DNA of 47,686 nucleotides from an uncultured Prevotella sp. (GTDB lineage: Bacteria > Bacteroidota > Bacteroidia > Bacteroidales > Bacteroidaceae), in contig CAJOFA010000016.1 in assembly GCA_905233985.1 (NCBI GenBank), positions 1-47,686 of the forward strand, in the 5' to 3' direction. The notes beneath the pieces are model-generated. The model made no database searches, was not told the DNA's origin, and was given only the letters and a program-made list of their open reading frames with translations. Of the stretch, positions 17,071 through 25,694 are shown in pieces (position 1 is the first letter of the stretch; the number at the start of each line of letters is the position of its first letter). The position numbers and the translations under genes were made by a program.

Positions 17071-17787
17071 CTAAATTATAAACTCATAGAGGTGCTGGTC
17101 GAAGTCGGACATACATTTGAAGACAAGGTCAGCACCTTCGTCAAGTAGTATTTGGTCGGGTAGGGGACCAGTGTTGACAGCAACGGTGAAGATGCGGGCG
17201 GTAACGGCGGCACGCACGCCGAGCGGAGCATTTTCTACAACGATGGCCTCCCACGGTTCGGCTCCTACTTTCTTTAGTCCTGCAAGGTAAGGCTCGGGGT
17301 TGGGCTTCCCGTAGGTAACATCGAAGCTCGTCACCATCAGTTCGCGGCTGACCAATCCAGGAAAATTCTGTTCCAAATGGTCAATGAGTGTGTGTTGTCC
17401 GCTGCCTGTTACCACACCTATCTTCATTCCTTTTTCCTTGATGTGCTGCATGAGCATTTGCACTCCGGCCATCTTCTGTGCAGGCGGACAGGCAGAGAAG
17501 TAACGGCATTTCACTTCGTACATGTGTCGGGCTTCTTCATCGCTGATGTCGCGATGCCATTGCTCACGTGCTTTCAGCTTGATGGTCTCCACGCCGCGCA
17601 TCCCTTCGTACTGGTATGCTTCGCTCTCGGTCATGTCGATTCCGCACTCCTTCATGGCGAGGTGCCATGAACGGGCATGGTTGGGCATGGAGTCGAACAG
17701 CACGCCGTCCATATCAAAAAGCACGGCTTTGGGCGCAAAACGCTCAAAGCCGTGTTTCTCTAAGTATTGTTCAATGACTTGGGTCAT
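17071..17787 (-). CDS. HAD phosphatase (beta-phosphoglucomutase-like)
   Basis: A 238-residue HAD-superfamily hydrolase. Motif I is VLFDMDGVLFDS (nucleophile Asp and acid/base Asp), motif II VVTGSG, the Lys of motif III in YGKPNPEPY, and motif IV VVENAPLGVRAA. The helical cap after motif I places it with beta-phosphoglucomutase/sugar-phosphate phosphatases. I use the ATG at 17787; an in-frame TTG at 17796 is less likely. It follows pgi, and the whole 53-base spacer between the two is a nonamer tract, so a normal ribosome-binding site is not visible. Probably the last gene of lysS-gpsA-pgi-HAD; the sugar-phosphate neighbour fits but does not fix the substrate. Confidence 0.85.
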   Translation of the reverse strand: MTQVIEQYLEKHGFERFAPKAVLFDMDGVLFDSMPNHARSWHLAMKECGIDMTESEAYQYEGMRGVETIKLKAREQWHRDISDEEARHMYEVKCRYFSACPPAQKMAGVQMLMQHIKEKGMKIGVVTGSGQHTLIDHLEQNFPGLVSRELMVTSFDVTYGKPNPEPYLAGLKKVGAEPWEAIVVENAPLGVRAAVTARIFTVAVNTGPLPDQILLDEGADLVFKCMSDFDQHLYEFII

Positions 17788-17838
17788 ATAGGGCAAATAT
17801 GGCTAATAGGGCCAATTGGCCCATGGGGCTCATAAGGG
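17788..17838 (-). repeat. Nonamer tract filling the pgi-HAD spacer
   Basis: Read on the minus strand, units GAGCCCCAT, GGGCCAATT, GGCCCTATT, AGCCATATT, TGCCCTATA follow with a 9-base period. The same family is in frame in menF (25900-25953) and coaE (38452-38508). Confidence 0.75.
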
Positions 17839-17840
17839 GT

Positions 17841-19196
17841 TTAAGCTTCTTTTGCGAGACGCTCCTGAATGGCCTTGCTCTCTGCCTCGTAGCCGGGCTT
17901 GTTGAGCAGGGCAAACATATTCTTCTTGTATGCCTCCACGCCGGGCTGGTTGAACGGGTTGACACCGAGCACATTGCCGCTGATGCCGCAGCCTATCTCG
18001 AAGAAATAGATGAGCTGTCCGATGTAGTACTCGTTCAGTTCAGGCACGCTGATACGGATGTTAGGCACACCGCCGTCAACATGAGCCAGACGTGTACCGA
18101 GTTCTGCCATCTTGTTGACCTCATCAACGCGCTTGCCAGCGAGGAAGTTCAAACCGTCCAGGTTTTCCTCATCGCTAGGGAACAGTAGTGAGCGGTTGGG
18201 CTTCTCTACGCTGATGACCGTCTCGAAGATGGTGCGCTCACCGTCCTGAATCCACTGACCCATAGAGTGCAGGTCGGTGGTGAAGTCGCACGATGCGGGG
18301 AATATACCCTTCTTGTCTTTACCCTCAGACTCTCCGTAGAGCTGCTTCCACCATTCGCTGATGAAGTGCAGTTTCGGCTGGTAGTTCACCATGATTTCAA
18401 TCTTCTTGCCGGCGCCATAGAGTGCGTTACGCACGGCTGCATACTGTGCTGCGGGGTTTTCTTTAGCTGGCACATCCTTGCCACAAGCCTTCTCCATGTC
18501 CTGAGCGCCCTGTACGAGTGCCTTGATGTCGAAACCAGCGCAGGCGATGGGGAGCAGACCTACCGGTGTGAGTACCGAGAAGCGTCCACCCACGTTGTCG
18601 GGAATGATGAACGACTTGTAGCCCTCCTTGTCGGCACAGGTGCGTGCGGCACCGCGCTTGGCATCGGTCACGGCTACGATAACGTCCTTGGCAACATCCT
18701 TACCCATCTGAGCCTCGCATTGCTTCTTAAGCAGACGGAAGGTCAGAGCGGTCTCGGTCGTCGTTCCCGACTTCGAGATGTTGATGACACCGAATTTCTT
18801 GTCCTTCAGATATTCGGTCATTTCGCTGAGGTAGTCCTCTCCGATGTTGTTGCCGGCAAAGAGAATCACGGGATTCTTCTTGTCCTGGATGAGCCATGCG
18901 AACGAGTTGCCGAGGGCTTCAATGACGGCGCGTGCACCTAAGTAACTGCCGCCGATGCCGGCGACCACCACCACTTCGCACTTCTCACGCAGTGTGTTGG
19001 CTACAGTCTGCACCTCATCGAGGAACTCCGGTGTGATGCTCGTAGGCAGGTGGAGCCATCCCAAGAAGTCATTACCCGGGCAAGTGCCCTCTTCCAAAGC
19101 CTGCTGAGCAGCTTTAATTTTCGGCTCTAAGGCCTCTACGGCACCTGCCTCGAGGAAGCAGGCGGCCTTTGTGATGTCAAGTTTGATATTATTCAT
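17841..19196 (-). CDS. pgi: Glucose-6-phosphate isomerase
   Basis: Interconverts glucose 6-phosphate and fructose 6-phosphate in glycolysis. The 451-residue product shows the phosphosugar-binding loops [12 protein letters not shown] (80-91) and [10 protein letters not shown] (141-150), then [14 protein letters not shown], the short Bacteroidetes/Firmicutes-type core, and a C-terminal [13 protein letters not shown] with the base Lys. Length is normal for this class. It lies 18 bases downstream of gpsA and upstream of the HAD gene. Confidence 0.96.
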   Translation of the reverse strand: MNNIKLDITKAACFLEAGAVEALEPKIKAAQQALEEGTCPGNDFLGWLHLPTSITPEFLDEVQTVANTLREKCEVVVVAGIGGSYLGARAVIEALGNSFAWLIQDKKNPVILFAGNNIGEDYLSEMTEYLKDKKFGVINISKSGTTTETALTFRLLKKQCEAQMGKDVAKDVIVAVTDAKRGAARTCADKEGYKSFIIPDNVGGRFSVLTPVGLLPIACAGFDIKALVQGAQDMEKACGKDVPAKENPAAQYAAVRNALYGAGKKIEIMVNYQPKLHFISEWWKQLYGESEGKDKKGIFPASCDFTTDLHSMGQWIQDGERTIFETVISVEKPNRSLLFPSDEENLDGLNFLAGKRVDEVNKMAELGTRLAHVDGGVPNIRISVPELNEYYIGQLIYFFEIGCGISGNVLGVNPFNQPGVEAYKKNMFALLNKPGYEAESKAIQERLAKEA

Positions 19197-19214
19197 AGTT
19201 ATAAATGTTTATAA

Positions 19215-20210
19215 TTATCTGAATGAATCCGTCAATAGCTTGATCTCTATCTGCGGGCTGATGCGCTCGTAGAGAATGTTATATACTGCATCGAGGATGG
19301 GCATGTTGACGTGCTGGTGGCGGTTGATTTCCTTCATGCACTTTGTTCCGAAGTAGCCCTCGGCAATCATCTCCATCTCTATCTGTGCCGATTTGACGCT
19401 GTAGCCCTTACCAATCATCGTGCCAAACACACGGTTACGCGAGAAATTGGAGTAGCCCGTGACGAGCAGATCTCCCAGATAGACGGAATCGTCTATGTTA
19501 CGTTCCTGCGGATGCACGCTGGTGAGGAAGCGTTTCATTTCCTGTACGGCGTTAGCCATGAGCACGGCTTGGAAGTTGTCGCCGAACTTCAGACCGCTGC
19601 AGATACCTGCGGCGATGGCATAGACGTTCTTCAGTACCGATGAATACTCAATGCCGATGACGTCTTCGCTGGTCTTGGTCTTGATATATTCACTACTGAG
19701 CACATTGGCGAATGCCTGTGCTTTCTCACGGTCGGCACAACCTACAGTAAGGTAGCTCAGACGCTCCAGCGCCACTTCCTCAGCATGGCTGGGACCGCCC
19801 AGACAGGCGAGGTTCTCGTAAGGAACGTCGTAAACCTGATGGAAGAACTCCGATACAACGAGGTTCTCATCGGGAACGATACCCTTGATGGCCGTGACAA
19901 TGAACTTGTTGCGCAAACGTGTCTTAAGTTTCTTCAGGTGGCTCTTCAGATAAGGCGACGGTGTAACGAATACCAGTGTGTCGTAGCTGTCGGCAATCTT
20001 GTTGAGGTCGCTGGAGAATGTAATCTCGTCAATGTTGAAGTGTACGCTCATCAAGTAGGCGGGATTATGGCCTAACCGACGGAAATCCTCAATGCGGTCG
20101 TCGCGCCGCATGTACCAGCCGATGTGGTGCGTGTGCTGCACCACAATCTTGGCAATGGCCGTAGCCCATGAACCGCCACCGATTATTGCTATTCTACCGC
20201 AGTCGTACAT
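19215..20210 (-). CDS. gpsA: NAD(P)H glycerol-3-phosphate dehydrogenase
   Basis: Reduces dihydroxyacetone phosphate to sn-glycerol 3-phosphate for phospholipid synthesis. The 331-residue product has the Rossmann loop GGGSWATA (11-18), AIKG with Lys109, GGPSHAEEVA, and catalytic Lys194 in SSVLKNVYAIAAGI. The Gly-rich loop reads IGGGSWATA instead of the commoner GAGSWGTA. It starts 24 bases after lysS, and the spacer is a short AATTGTAAA-type repeat that includes the lysS stop codon. Confidence 0.95.
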   Translation of the reverse strand: MYDCGRIAIIGGGSWATAIAKIVVQHTHHIGWYMRRDDRIEDFRRLGHNPAYLMSVHFNIDEITFSSDLNKIADSYDTLVFVTPSPYLKSHLKKLKTRLRNKFIVTAIKGIVPDENLVVSEFFHQVYDVPYENLACLGGPSHAEEVALERLSYLTVGCADREKAQAFANVLSSEYIKTKTSEDVIGIEYSSVLKNVYAIAAGICSGLKFGDNFQAVLMANAVQEMKRFLTSVHPQERNIDDSVYLGDLLVTGYSNFSRNRVFGTMIGKGYSVKSAQIEMEMIAEGYFGTKCMKEINRHQHVNMPILDAVYNILYERISPQIEIKLLTDSFR

Positions 20211-20236
20211 TTGACTATTTACAATTTTACAATTTA
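20211..20236 (-). repeat. AATTGTAAA-type tract in the lysS-gpsA spacer
   Basis: On the minus strand ATTGTAAA is repeated twice, then TAGTCAAATG. It spans the lysS stop codon and reaches the gpsA ATG. The period is eight rather than seven, so membership in the heptamer group is uncertain. Confidence 0.45.
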
Positions 20237-21985
20237 GGCTTGCGTCTTCTCAATCCATGCAGCCACTTCGTCCACCGAGGGCTTCTGCATGTCGAGTTTG
20301 TATTTCTTGACGATGTCGCCGATTTTCTGTTGTAAACCTTGAGCCTTCTCGCCGGCAATGTTCTGCACGAGATTGAAACCAGCCTTGCGGAGAACGGGAA
20401 CCCACTCCTCGCTGACGCCAATCTCTGCCCACTCTGCTGCGGTGCTTTGTGGTGCCTTCTTTTCGGGCTTCATTTGCGGGAAGAAGAGCACTTCCTGAAT
20501 GAATGTCTTACCTGTCATCAGCATGACCAGACGGTCGATGCCGATGCCGATGCCGCTCGTCGGGGGCATACCGTATTGCAGGGCGCGCAGGAAGTCTTGA
20601 TCAATAATCATTGCTTCGTCGTCGCCCTTGTCGGCGAGTTTCATCTGCTCTACAAAACGCTCCTCCTGATCTATGGGGTCGTTAAGCTCCGAGTAAGCAT
20701 TAGCCAGCTCTTTACCGTTGACCATCAACTCGAAGCGCTCGGTGAGACCGGGCTTCGAACGATGCATCTTGGTCAATGGTGACATCTCCACGGGGTAGTC
20801 GGTGATGAAGGTGGGCTGGATAAACGTGCCTTCGCAGAACTCACCGAACAGCTCGTCGATAAGCTTGCCCTTGCCCATGGTCTCATCCACCTCCATGCCC
20901 TTCGACAGACAGAATGCACGGATTTCCTCCTCGGTCTTGCCGTTGCAGTCGAAGCCAGTCTTCTCCTCGATGGCCTCAAGGATAGGCAGACGGCGGTATG
21001 GAGCCTTGAACGACACGATGTTACCGTCAATCTCGCGCTCGGGCTTGCCGTTTACGGCGATACAGATGGTTTCCAGCAATTTCTCCGTGAATGACATCAT
21101 CCAGTTGTAATCCTTATATTGCACATAAAGCTCCATGCAGGTGAACTCGGGGTTGTGGTTGCGGTCCATACCCTCGTTGCGGAAGTTCTTACCAATCTCA
21201 TAGACGCCCTCGAAGCCGCCCACGATGAGGCGCTTGAGGTATAGCTCCGTGGCAATACGCATATACATATCCTGGTCGAGCGCATTGAAATGGGTGATGA
21301 ACGGACGAGCCGAAGCACCGCCGGCAATCATCTGCAGGGTAGGCGTCTCTACTTCGGTATAACCAGCTTCATCTAATACCTTTCTTAATGTACGGATGAC
21401 CGTAGCACGCTGTAGGAACGTGTCCTTCACACCATCGTTAACCACGAGGTCAACGTAGCGCTGACGGTAGCGCAGTTCGGGGTCGTCGAACTTGTCGTAA
21501 GCCACGCCGTCCTTGTATTTCACGATGGGCAGTGGCTTCAATGATTTTGACAACAATGTTAGTTCTTTAGCATGCACACTAATCTCACCCGTCTGGGTGC
21601 GGAATACGAAACCCTTGATGCCGATAAAGTCGCCGATGTCAAGCAATCGCTTGAAGACGACATTATATAAGTCCTTGTTCTCATCAGGGCAGAGATCGTC
21701 ACGGGTGATATACACCTGAATTCGTCCTTTCGAATCTTGTAATTCCACGAAACTGGCCTTACCCATCACACGACGACTCATCATGCGTCCTGCAATGCAG
21801 ACCTCATGAAGTTCGTCTTCACTCTCCACATTCCACTCTCCACATTCCACTTTTTCCCGAATCTCTATAGAAAAAGCGTTGGTAGGATATTCGGCTGCGG
21901 GGTAGGGGTTAATGCCTATGTTACGCAGTTCCTGCAGACTCTCACGTCTGCCTATTTCTTGTTCACTGAGTTCTAAAACGTTCAT
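20234..21985 (-). CDS. lysS: Lysyl-tRNA synthetase with C-terminal extension
   Basis: Class II lysyl-tRNA synthetase, 583 residues. An OB-fold anticodon domain (about 60-170: AGRMMSRRVMGKASFVELQD, GIKGFVFRTQTGE) precedes the catalytic core with motif 1 (RATVIRTLRKVLDEAGYTEVETP in two parts), motif 2 (NFRNEGMDRNHNPEFTCME) and motif 3 (SGIGIGIDRLVMLMTG). About 75 extra residues follow the core (KAPQSTAAEWAEIGVSEEW to IEKTQA), helical and HhH-like, as in other Bacteroidetes enzymes. I start at the ATG 21985 (MNVLELSEQEIG); an open frame 33 bases longer runs into the -7 box. A heptamer tract (21819-21853) inserts VECGEWNVESED near residue 50, before the OB fold. Confidence 0.96.
   Translation of the reverse strand: MNVLELSEQEIGRRESLQELRNIGINPYPAAEYPTNAFSIEIREKVECGEWNVESEDELHEVCIAGRMMSRRVMGKASFVELQDSKGRIQVYITRDDLCPDENKDLYNVVFKRLLDIGDFIGIKGFVFRTQTGEISVHAKELTLLSKSLKPLPIVKYKDGVAYDKFDDPELRYRQRYVDLVVNDGVKDTFLQRATVIRTLRKVLDEAGYTEVETPTLQMIAGGASARPFITHFNALDQDMYMRIATELYLKRLIVGGFEGVYEIGKNFRNEGMDRNHNPEFTCMELYVQYKDYNWMMSFTEKLLETICIAVNGKPEREIDGNIVSFKAPYRRLPILEAIEEKTGFDCNGKTEEEIRAFCLSKGMEVDETMGKGKLIDELFGEFCEGTFIQPTFITDYPVEMSPLTKMHRSKPGLTERFELMVNGKELANAYSELNDPIDQEERFVEQMKLADKGDDEAMIIDQDFLRALQYGMPPTSGIGIGIDRLVMLMTGKTFIQEVLFFPQMKPEKKAPQSTAAEWAEIGVSEEWVPVLRKAGFNLVQNIAGEKAQGLQQKIGDIVKKYKLDMQKPSVDEVAAWIEKTQA
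21819..21853 (-). repeat. Heptamer tract (CACTCTC/CACATTC) in frame in lysS
   Basis: On the plus strand: CACTCTC, CACATTC, CACTCTC, CACATTC, CACTTTT, that is, a 7-base period with a 14-base super-period. Translated on the minus strand as KVECGEWNVES in the variable region before the OB fold. Confidence 0.8.
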
Positions 21986-22015
21986 GTTCTTTTGTATGTG
22001 TTTGTAATGTGGATG

Positions 22016-22023
22016 CAAAGATA
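22016..22023 (-). promoter_or_regulatory. -7 box of the lysS operon
   Basis: TATCTTTG on the minus strand, 30 bases before the lysS ATG. No convincing -33 box. Confidence 0.5.
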
Positions 22024-22113
22024 TAAATAATCTTTGATATAACGCGCATTTTTGCCTTTTTTATGATTTATGGGTAGCTGAAAATAAAATAATGCAAAAA
22101 AAACGCCCTAAAG

Positions 22114-22145
22114 TTTGGTGGCTTCCCAAATAATATGTATATTTG
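22114..22145 (+). promoter_or_regulatory. Promoter of the ROK gene cluster
   Basis: TTTG (22114-22117), 20 bases, TATATTTG (22138-22145). The spacer GGTGGCTTCCCAAATAAT resembles those of the S66 and leucine-rich repeat promoters. The ATG follows after 24 bases. Confidence 0.75.
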
Positions 22146-22169
22146 CAACACAATAACAAAAATCAGACT

Positions 22170-23150
22170 ATGGTAGAATCTTCAATGAAAAACAAGGTGT
22201 TCGGCGTGCATATCAGCTTAGAGCGTACGATTTACGCTATCGTTGACATTCGCGGTGACATCTTGGCACGCGATGAATTTCCATCCACCGACTATCCGAA
22301 TATCAACGACTTTGTGTCCGTTTTGAGTGAACGCCTAGTGGATATGATGCTAACCAACAACTGTATGGAGGGTATCCGTTCCATCGGTATCAGCGTGTCG
22401 AATGCTAACCCGTTGACTAACTGCCTTGAGAATGCGGTGAACCTGCCTTGGAAGGGTGTCATTCCTTTGGCTGCAATGATACGTGACCGTGTAGGACTGG
22501 CAGTCGCATTGGCCAACAAACCGCATGCACGTGCCATGGGTGAGTATGTGTTTGGAGCTGCGCATGGTATGCGCAACTTTGTCATTATCTCCATCGGTCA
22601 CGGCTTGGGAAGCTTTATATTCTCGAATGGAATTCCCTATTTGGGTTCTGACGGCTATGCCGGCGAGGTGGGGCATACTATGCTCTATCCCCACGGGCGT
22701 CGTTGCAACTGTGGCAATGAAGGCTGTTTGGAAGTCTATACCGCTGCGAAGGGTATCGTGACAACTGCCCAAGAACTGATGGCAAAACGTTCTGAACCAA
22801 GTTTGATGCGTGACATAGAAAAACTGTCTCCGCGTAAGATTGTCGAGTGTTGTGAGCAGGGTGACGCATTGGCTATTGAAACCATGCAGCTCACTGGTGA
22901 GCATTTGGGATTAGGATTGGCTAACTATGCTTCGCTGGTTGACCCCGAAGCCTTCATTTTCACTGGTGGTGTGGCACGTGGAGGCAAGTGGTTCCTTGAC
23001 AAGACCGAGGAGACCTATAATAAATATGTATTCAATAACACCAAGGGTAAGACCCGTTTCCTTCTCTCCTCTCTGGAAGACAAAGACCACGATTTGCTTG
23101 GTGCCTCCGTACTGGCATGGCAGGTTGAGGAGTACTCTCTCTTTACATAA
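22170..23150 (+). CDS. ROK-family protein 1, no HTH and no kinase motif
   Basis: A 326-residue ROK-fold protein. ROK members are sugar kinases or NagC/Mlc-type repressors. The zinc site is present (GEVGHT and CNCGNEGCLE, about residues 165-190). Two kinase features are lacking: the N-terminal DxGGT phosphate motif is replaced by VHISLERTIYAIVD, and the catalytic Asp in the usual NDAN block is Lys here (ALANKPHARAMGE). The N-terminal helix-turn-helix of ROK repressors is also absent. I start at ATG 22170; an in-frame TTG at 22143 lies inside the promoter. It is first of three tandem paralogues sharing NLPWKGVIPLAA and a C-terminal EYSLF. A ligand-sensing or regulatory role is plausible; function unknown. 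Confidence 0.8.
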   Translation: MVESSMKNKVFGVHISLERTIYAIVDIRGDILARDEFPSTDYPNINDFVSVLSERLVDMMLTNNCMEGIRSIGISVSNANPLTNCLENAVNLPWKGVIPLAAMIRDRVGLAVALANKPHARAMGEYVFGAAHGMRNFVIISIGHGLGSFIFSNGIPYLGSDGYAGEVGHTMLYPHGRRCNCGNEGCLEVYTAAKGIVTTAQELMAKRSEPSLMRDIEKLSPRKIVECCEQGDALAIETMQLTGEHLGLGLANYASLVDPEAFIFTGGVARGGKWFLDKTEETYNKYVFNNTKGKTRFLLSSLEDKDHDLLGASVLAWQVEEYSLFT

Positions 23151-23203
23151 AGTGCAATCGTTTCTTAACATACAGGTATCAGTACTAAAATAATAACTGT
23201 AAG

Positions 23204-24187
23204 ATGGATGAAATAAAGATTAAAACCAAGGTTATCGCCGTTGAAATATCGTTTGACTTCACAACCTGTGCAGTTGTAGATCTTCGTGGTAATATTTTGG
23301 AGAAGAGCAAGTTCCCCATTACAGGAAATGAAAGTATCAGTAACTTCATCACAGAACTATGTGAGCACATCCTCAAATTGGCTGAAGCGCACGGAGGCTA
23401 TGAAAGCATCCGCTCCGTGGGTATTAGTGCGCCGAGCAGCAACTTCAAGACCGGCAGTATAGAGAACGCCGCCAACCTGCCTTGGAAGGGTGTCATTCCT
23501 TTGGCCGCCATTCTGCGTGACCGTCTGGGCATGGCCGTTGCAGTAGCCAACGACTGCCATGTTGTGGCGCTTGGCGAACAGGCTTTCGGCACGGCACACG
23601 GTATGACCGACTTTGTGGTCATTACGTTCAAGCATGGTGGTGTGGGCAGTTGCATCTTTACCAATGGCTTCCCGCACTTGGGCAACAATGGCTTTGCCGG
23701 TGAGGTGGGCCATACTTGTGTTGAACAGGGTGGGCGACCATGTGGATGCGGACGCCAGGGCTGTCTGGAGCGTTACGTGTCAGTCAAAGGCGTTGTGGAA
23801 ACGGCGAAGGAACTGATGGCTACTACGGATAAACCGTCAATGATGCGTAGCATACAGAATCTAAACGCACATGCCATTACTCTTTGTTGCGAACAAGGCG
23901 ATGAGATGGCGCGTGAGGTGTACCGCCGCATGGGACGTGTGCTTGGTGCGGCAGTGGCTAACTATGCATCTATTCTCAATCCAGAAGCTATTATCCTCAC
24001 AGGTGACATCGTCAGACCCAAGGAGTGGTTCCTTGATGAAGCACGTGCGGCTATGGAGGAGCATGTGTTCCATAACTTGAAAGGTAAGGTGCGCTTGCTC
24101 GTTTCTATCCTTGATGAGAGTGAGAGTGAACTGCTTGGAGCCAGTGCTTTGGCTTGGAGCGTGAAGGAGTACTCTTTGTTCAAGTAG
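23204..24187 (+). CDS. ROK-family protein 2 (tandem paralogue)
   Basis: A 327-residue ROK-fold protein, 53 bases after the first. Zinc site GEVGHT and CGCGRQGCLE are intact. The catalytic Asp position is kept (VANDCHVVALGE), but the N-terminal phosphate loop is again not DxGGT (VAVEISFDFTTCAVVD). No helix-turn-helix. Shared blocks are NLPWKGVIPLAAILRDR, ANYASILNPEAIILTG and the terminal VKEYSLFK. It could be an atypical sugar kinase, or a sensor that has lost the DNA-binding part; I favour a non-kinase or much changed kinase. Confidence 0.8.
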   Translation: MDEIKIKTKVIAVEISFDFTTCAVVDLRGNILEKSKFPITGNESISNFITELCEHILKLAEAHGGYESIRSVGISAPSSNFKTGSIENAANLPWKGVIPLAAILRDRLGMAVAVANDCHVVALGEQAFGTAHGMTDFVVITFKHGGVGSCIFTNGFPHLGNNGFAGEVGHTCVEQGGRPCGCGRQGCLERYVSVKGVVETAKELMATTDKPSMMRSIQNLNAHAITLCCEQGDEMAREVYRRMGRVLGAAVANYASILNPEAIILTGDIVRPKEWFLDEARAAMEEHVFHNLKGKVRLLVSILDESESELLGASALAWSVKEYSLFK

Positions 24188-24215
24188 AATATATAACATG
24201 CAATAATAAATAATT

Positions 24216-25229
24216 ATGAACAATCAAAATATTGAAGACGTGGAAATAAGTGATCAGATTAAGACCCGTGTGGTTGGTATTGACATTCGTATTGACAAGA
24301 CCACTTATGCGTTGGTTGATATTCGTGGCGAGATTGTGGCCCAGGATCATTTCTATACCTCGGACTATGCTGACGTGAATGACTACATCCAAGCTCTTGC
24401 CGAGAAAATTATTATACTTGTCGAGGAAAACGGCGGCATTGAGAACGTGCGTTCTATCGGTGTTAGTGCACCGAGTGCCAGTTCTATTACCGGTTGTATC
24501 GAGAATGCTGCTAATCTGCCGTGGAAAGGTATCATTCCCTTGGCTGCCATGTTGCGCGACCGTGTCGGGCTCGCAGTGGCTTTAGCCAACGATGCCCATA
24601 TCACTGCTCTTGGAGAGAAAACCTACGGTAGTGCGCACGGCATGAAGGACTTTATTGTCGTCTCCATCAGTCATGGAGGATTAGGCAGTTGCTTCTTTTC
24701 TAACGGACAGCCCCATCTTGGTTTTGGAGGATTTGCCGGCGAGTTGGGACATACCTGTGTGGAAAAAGACGGACGTCAATGTGGCTGCGGCAATAAAGGC
24801 TGTTTGGAAACCTATTGCTCAGACAATGGGCTTAAGATGACCATAGAAGAGTTGATGGCAGAGAACAAAAAAGAAAACACAATACTGAAGGGTCTCAAGG
24901 AACTGACGACGGTGTCAGTGGCCAAATGCTGTGAGCAGGGCGACAAACTTGCTCAGGAAGCTTTCCGCCGTGTGGGAACTATGTTAGGTCTCGGACTAGC
25001 TAATTATGCATCTATCGTTAACCCCGAGGCAATCATCCTCACGGGTGATATCCTCACTGCCGGCAAATGGTTGCTTAAGCCTATGCGCCAATCGTTCGAT
25101 GAACATGTGTTCCCTAATATCAGAACTAACACACGGATTCTCGTTTCCATCTTGAAAGAAGGCGAACGCGACGTGTTAGGTGCCAGCGCTCTGGCATGGG
25201 ATGCCAAGGAATACTCCTTATTTAAATAG
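24216..25229 (+). CDS. ROK-family protein 3 (tandem paralogue)
   Basis: A 337-residue third ROK paralogue, 28 bases after the second. It has the zinc site (GELGHT, CGCGNKGCLE) and an Asp at the catalytic position (ALANDAHITALGE). The N-terminus (VVGIDIRIDKTTYALVD) lacks DxGGT and any DNA-binding domain. The extension before the fold (MNNQNIEDVEISDQIKTR) is slightly longer than in its neighbours. The three copies differ throughout, so the duplications are not recent. The next gene, a menaquinone-cluster thioesterase, starts 39 bases later and may be co-transcribed. Confidence 0.8.
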   Translation: MNNQNIEDVEISDQIKTRVVGIDIRIDKTTYALVDIRGEIVAQDHFYTSDYADVNDYIQALAEKIIILVEENGGIENVRSIGVSAPSASSITGCIENAANLPWKGIIPLAAMLRDRVGLAVALANDAHITALGEKTYGSAHGMKDFIVVSISHGGLGSCFFSNGQPHLGFGGFAGELGHTCVEKDGRQCGCGNKGCLETYCSDNGLKMTIEELMAENKKENTILKGLKELTTVSVAKCCEQGDKLAQEAFRRVGTMLGLGLANYASIVNPEAIILTGDILTAGKWLLKPMRQSFDEHVFPNIRTNTRILVSILKEGERDVLGASALAWDAKEYSLFK

Positions 25230-25268
25230 GGAGTGATAAGCAAGGAAAAAGATTACGAATAGCAAGCG

Positions 25269-25682
25269 ATGAATGTAGATAAAATCAACGAAATCATTAA
25301 AGCCAAACCGAATCTAAGCACCGTCCTCGGGATGGAGTTTCTCTCCACACCCGAGGACGATGTGTGTATGGCTCGTATGCATGTGGATGAGCGTAACCGA
25401 CAGCCTTTTGGATTCCTCAGCGGTGGAGCATCGTTGGCGTTGGCTGAGAATGTGGCAGGGGTCGGCTCTTCTTCACTGTGTCCAGGTAAGATGTGCGTGG
25501 GCATAGAGGTGAGTGGTAGCCATGTTAAGGCAGTCGCCGAGGGTGACACCGTGACAGCTACGGCACACCTGCAGCACAAGGGCTCGACGCTCCATGTCTG
25601 GCAAGTCGATATCTGTGATACAACGGGTGAACTGATTTCTACCGTCCGTGTCACGAACTATATCATCAGTCCCCAAAAGTAA
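25269..25682 (+). CDS. menI: Hotdog thioesterase, probable DHNA-CoA hydrolase
   Basis: A 137-residue hotdog-fold acyl-CoA thioesterase of the PaaI/YbgC-like group. The catalytic region is NRQPFGFLSGGASLALAENVAG, given in two parts: the helix-preceding FGFLSGG and the Glu in LALAENV; then GIEVSGSHVKAVAEG and VTATAHLQHKGSTLHVWQVD are the typical strands. Immediately before menF and menD, it most likely hydrolyses 1,4-dihydroxy-2-naphthoyl-CoA in menaquinone synthesis. The symbol rests on family plus context; a general thioesterase cannot be excluded. Confidence 0.78.
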   Translation: MNVDKINEIIKAKPNLSTVLGMEFLSTPEDDVCMARMHVDERNRQPFGFLSGGASLALAENVAGVGSSSLCPGKMCVGIEVSGSHVKAVAEGDTVTATAHLQHKGSTLHVWQVDICDTTGELISTVRVTNYIISPQK

Positions 25683-25694
25683 CCAAAAGAACAA

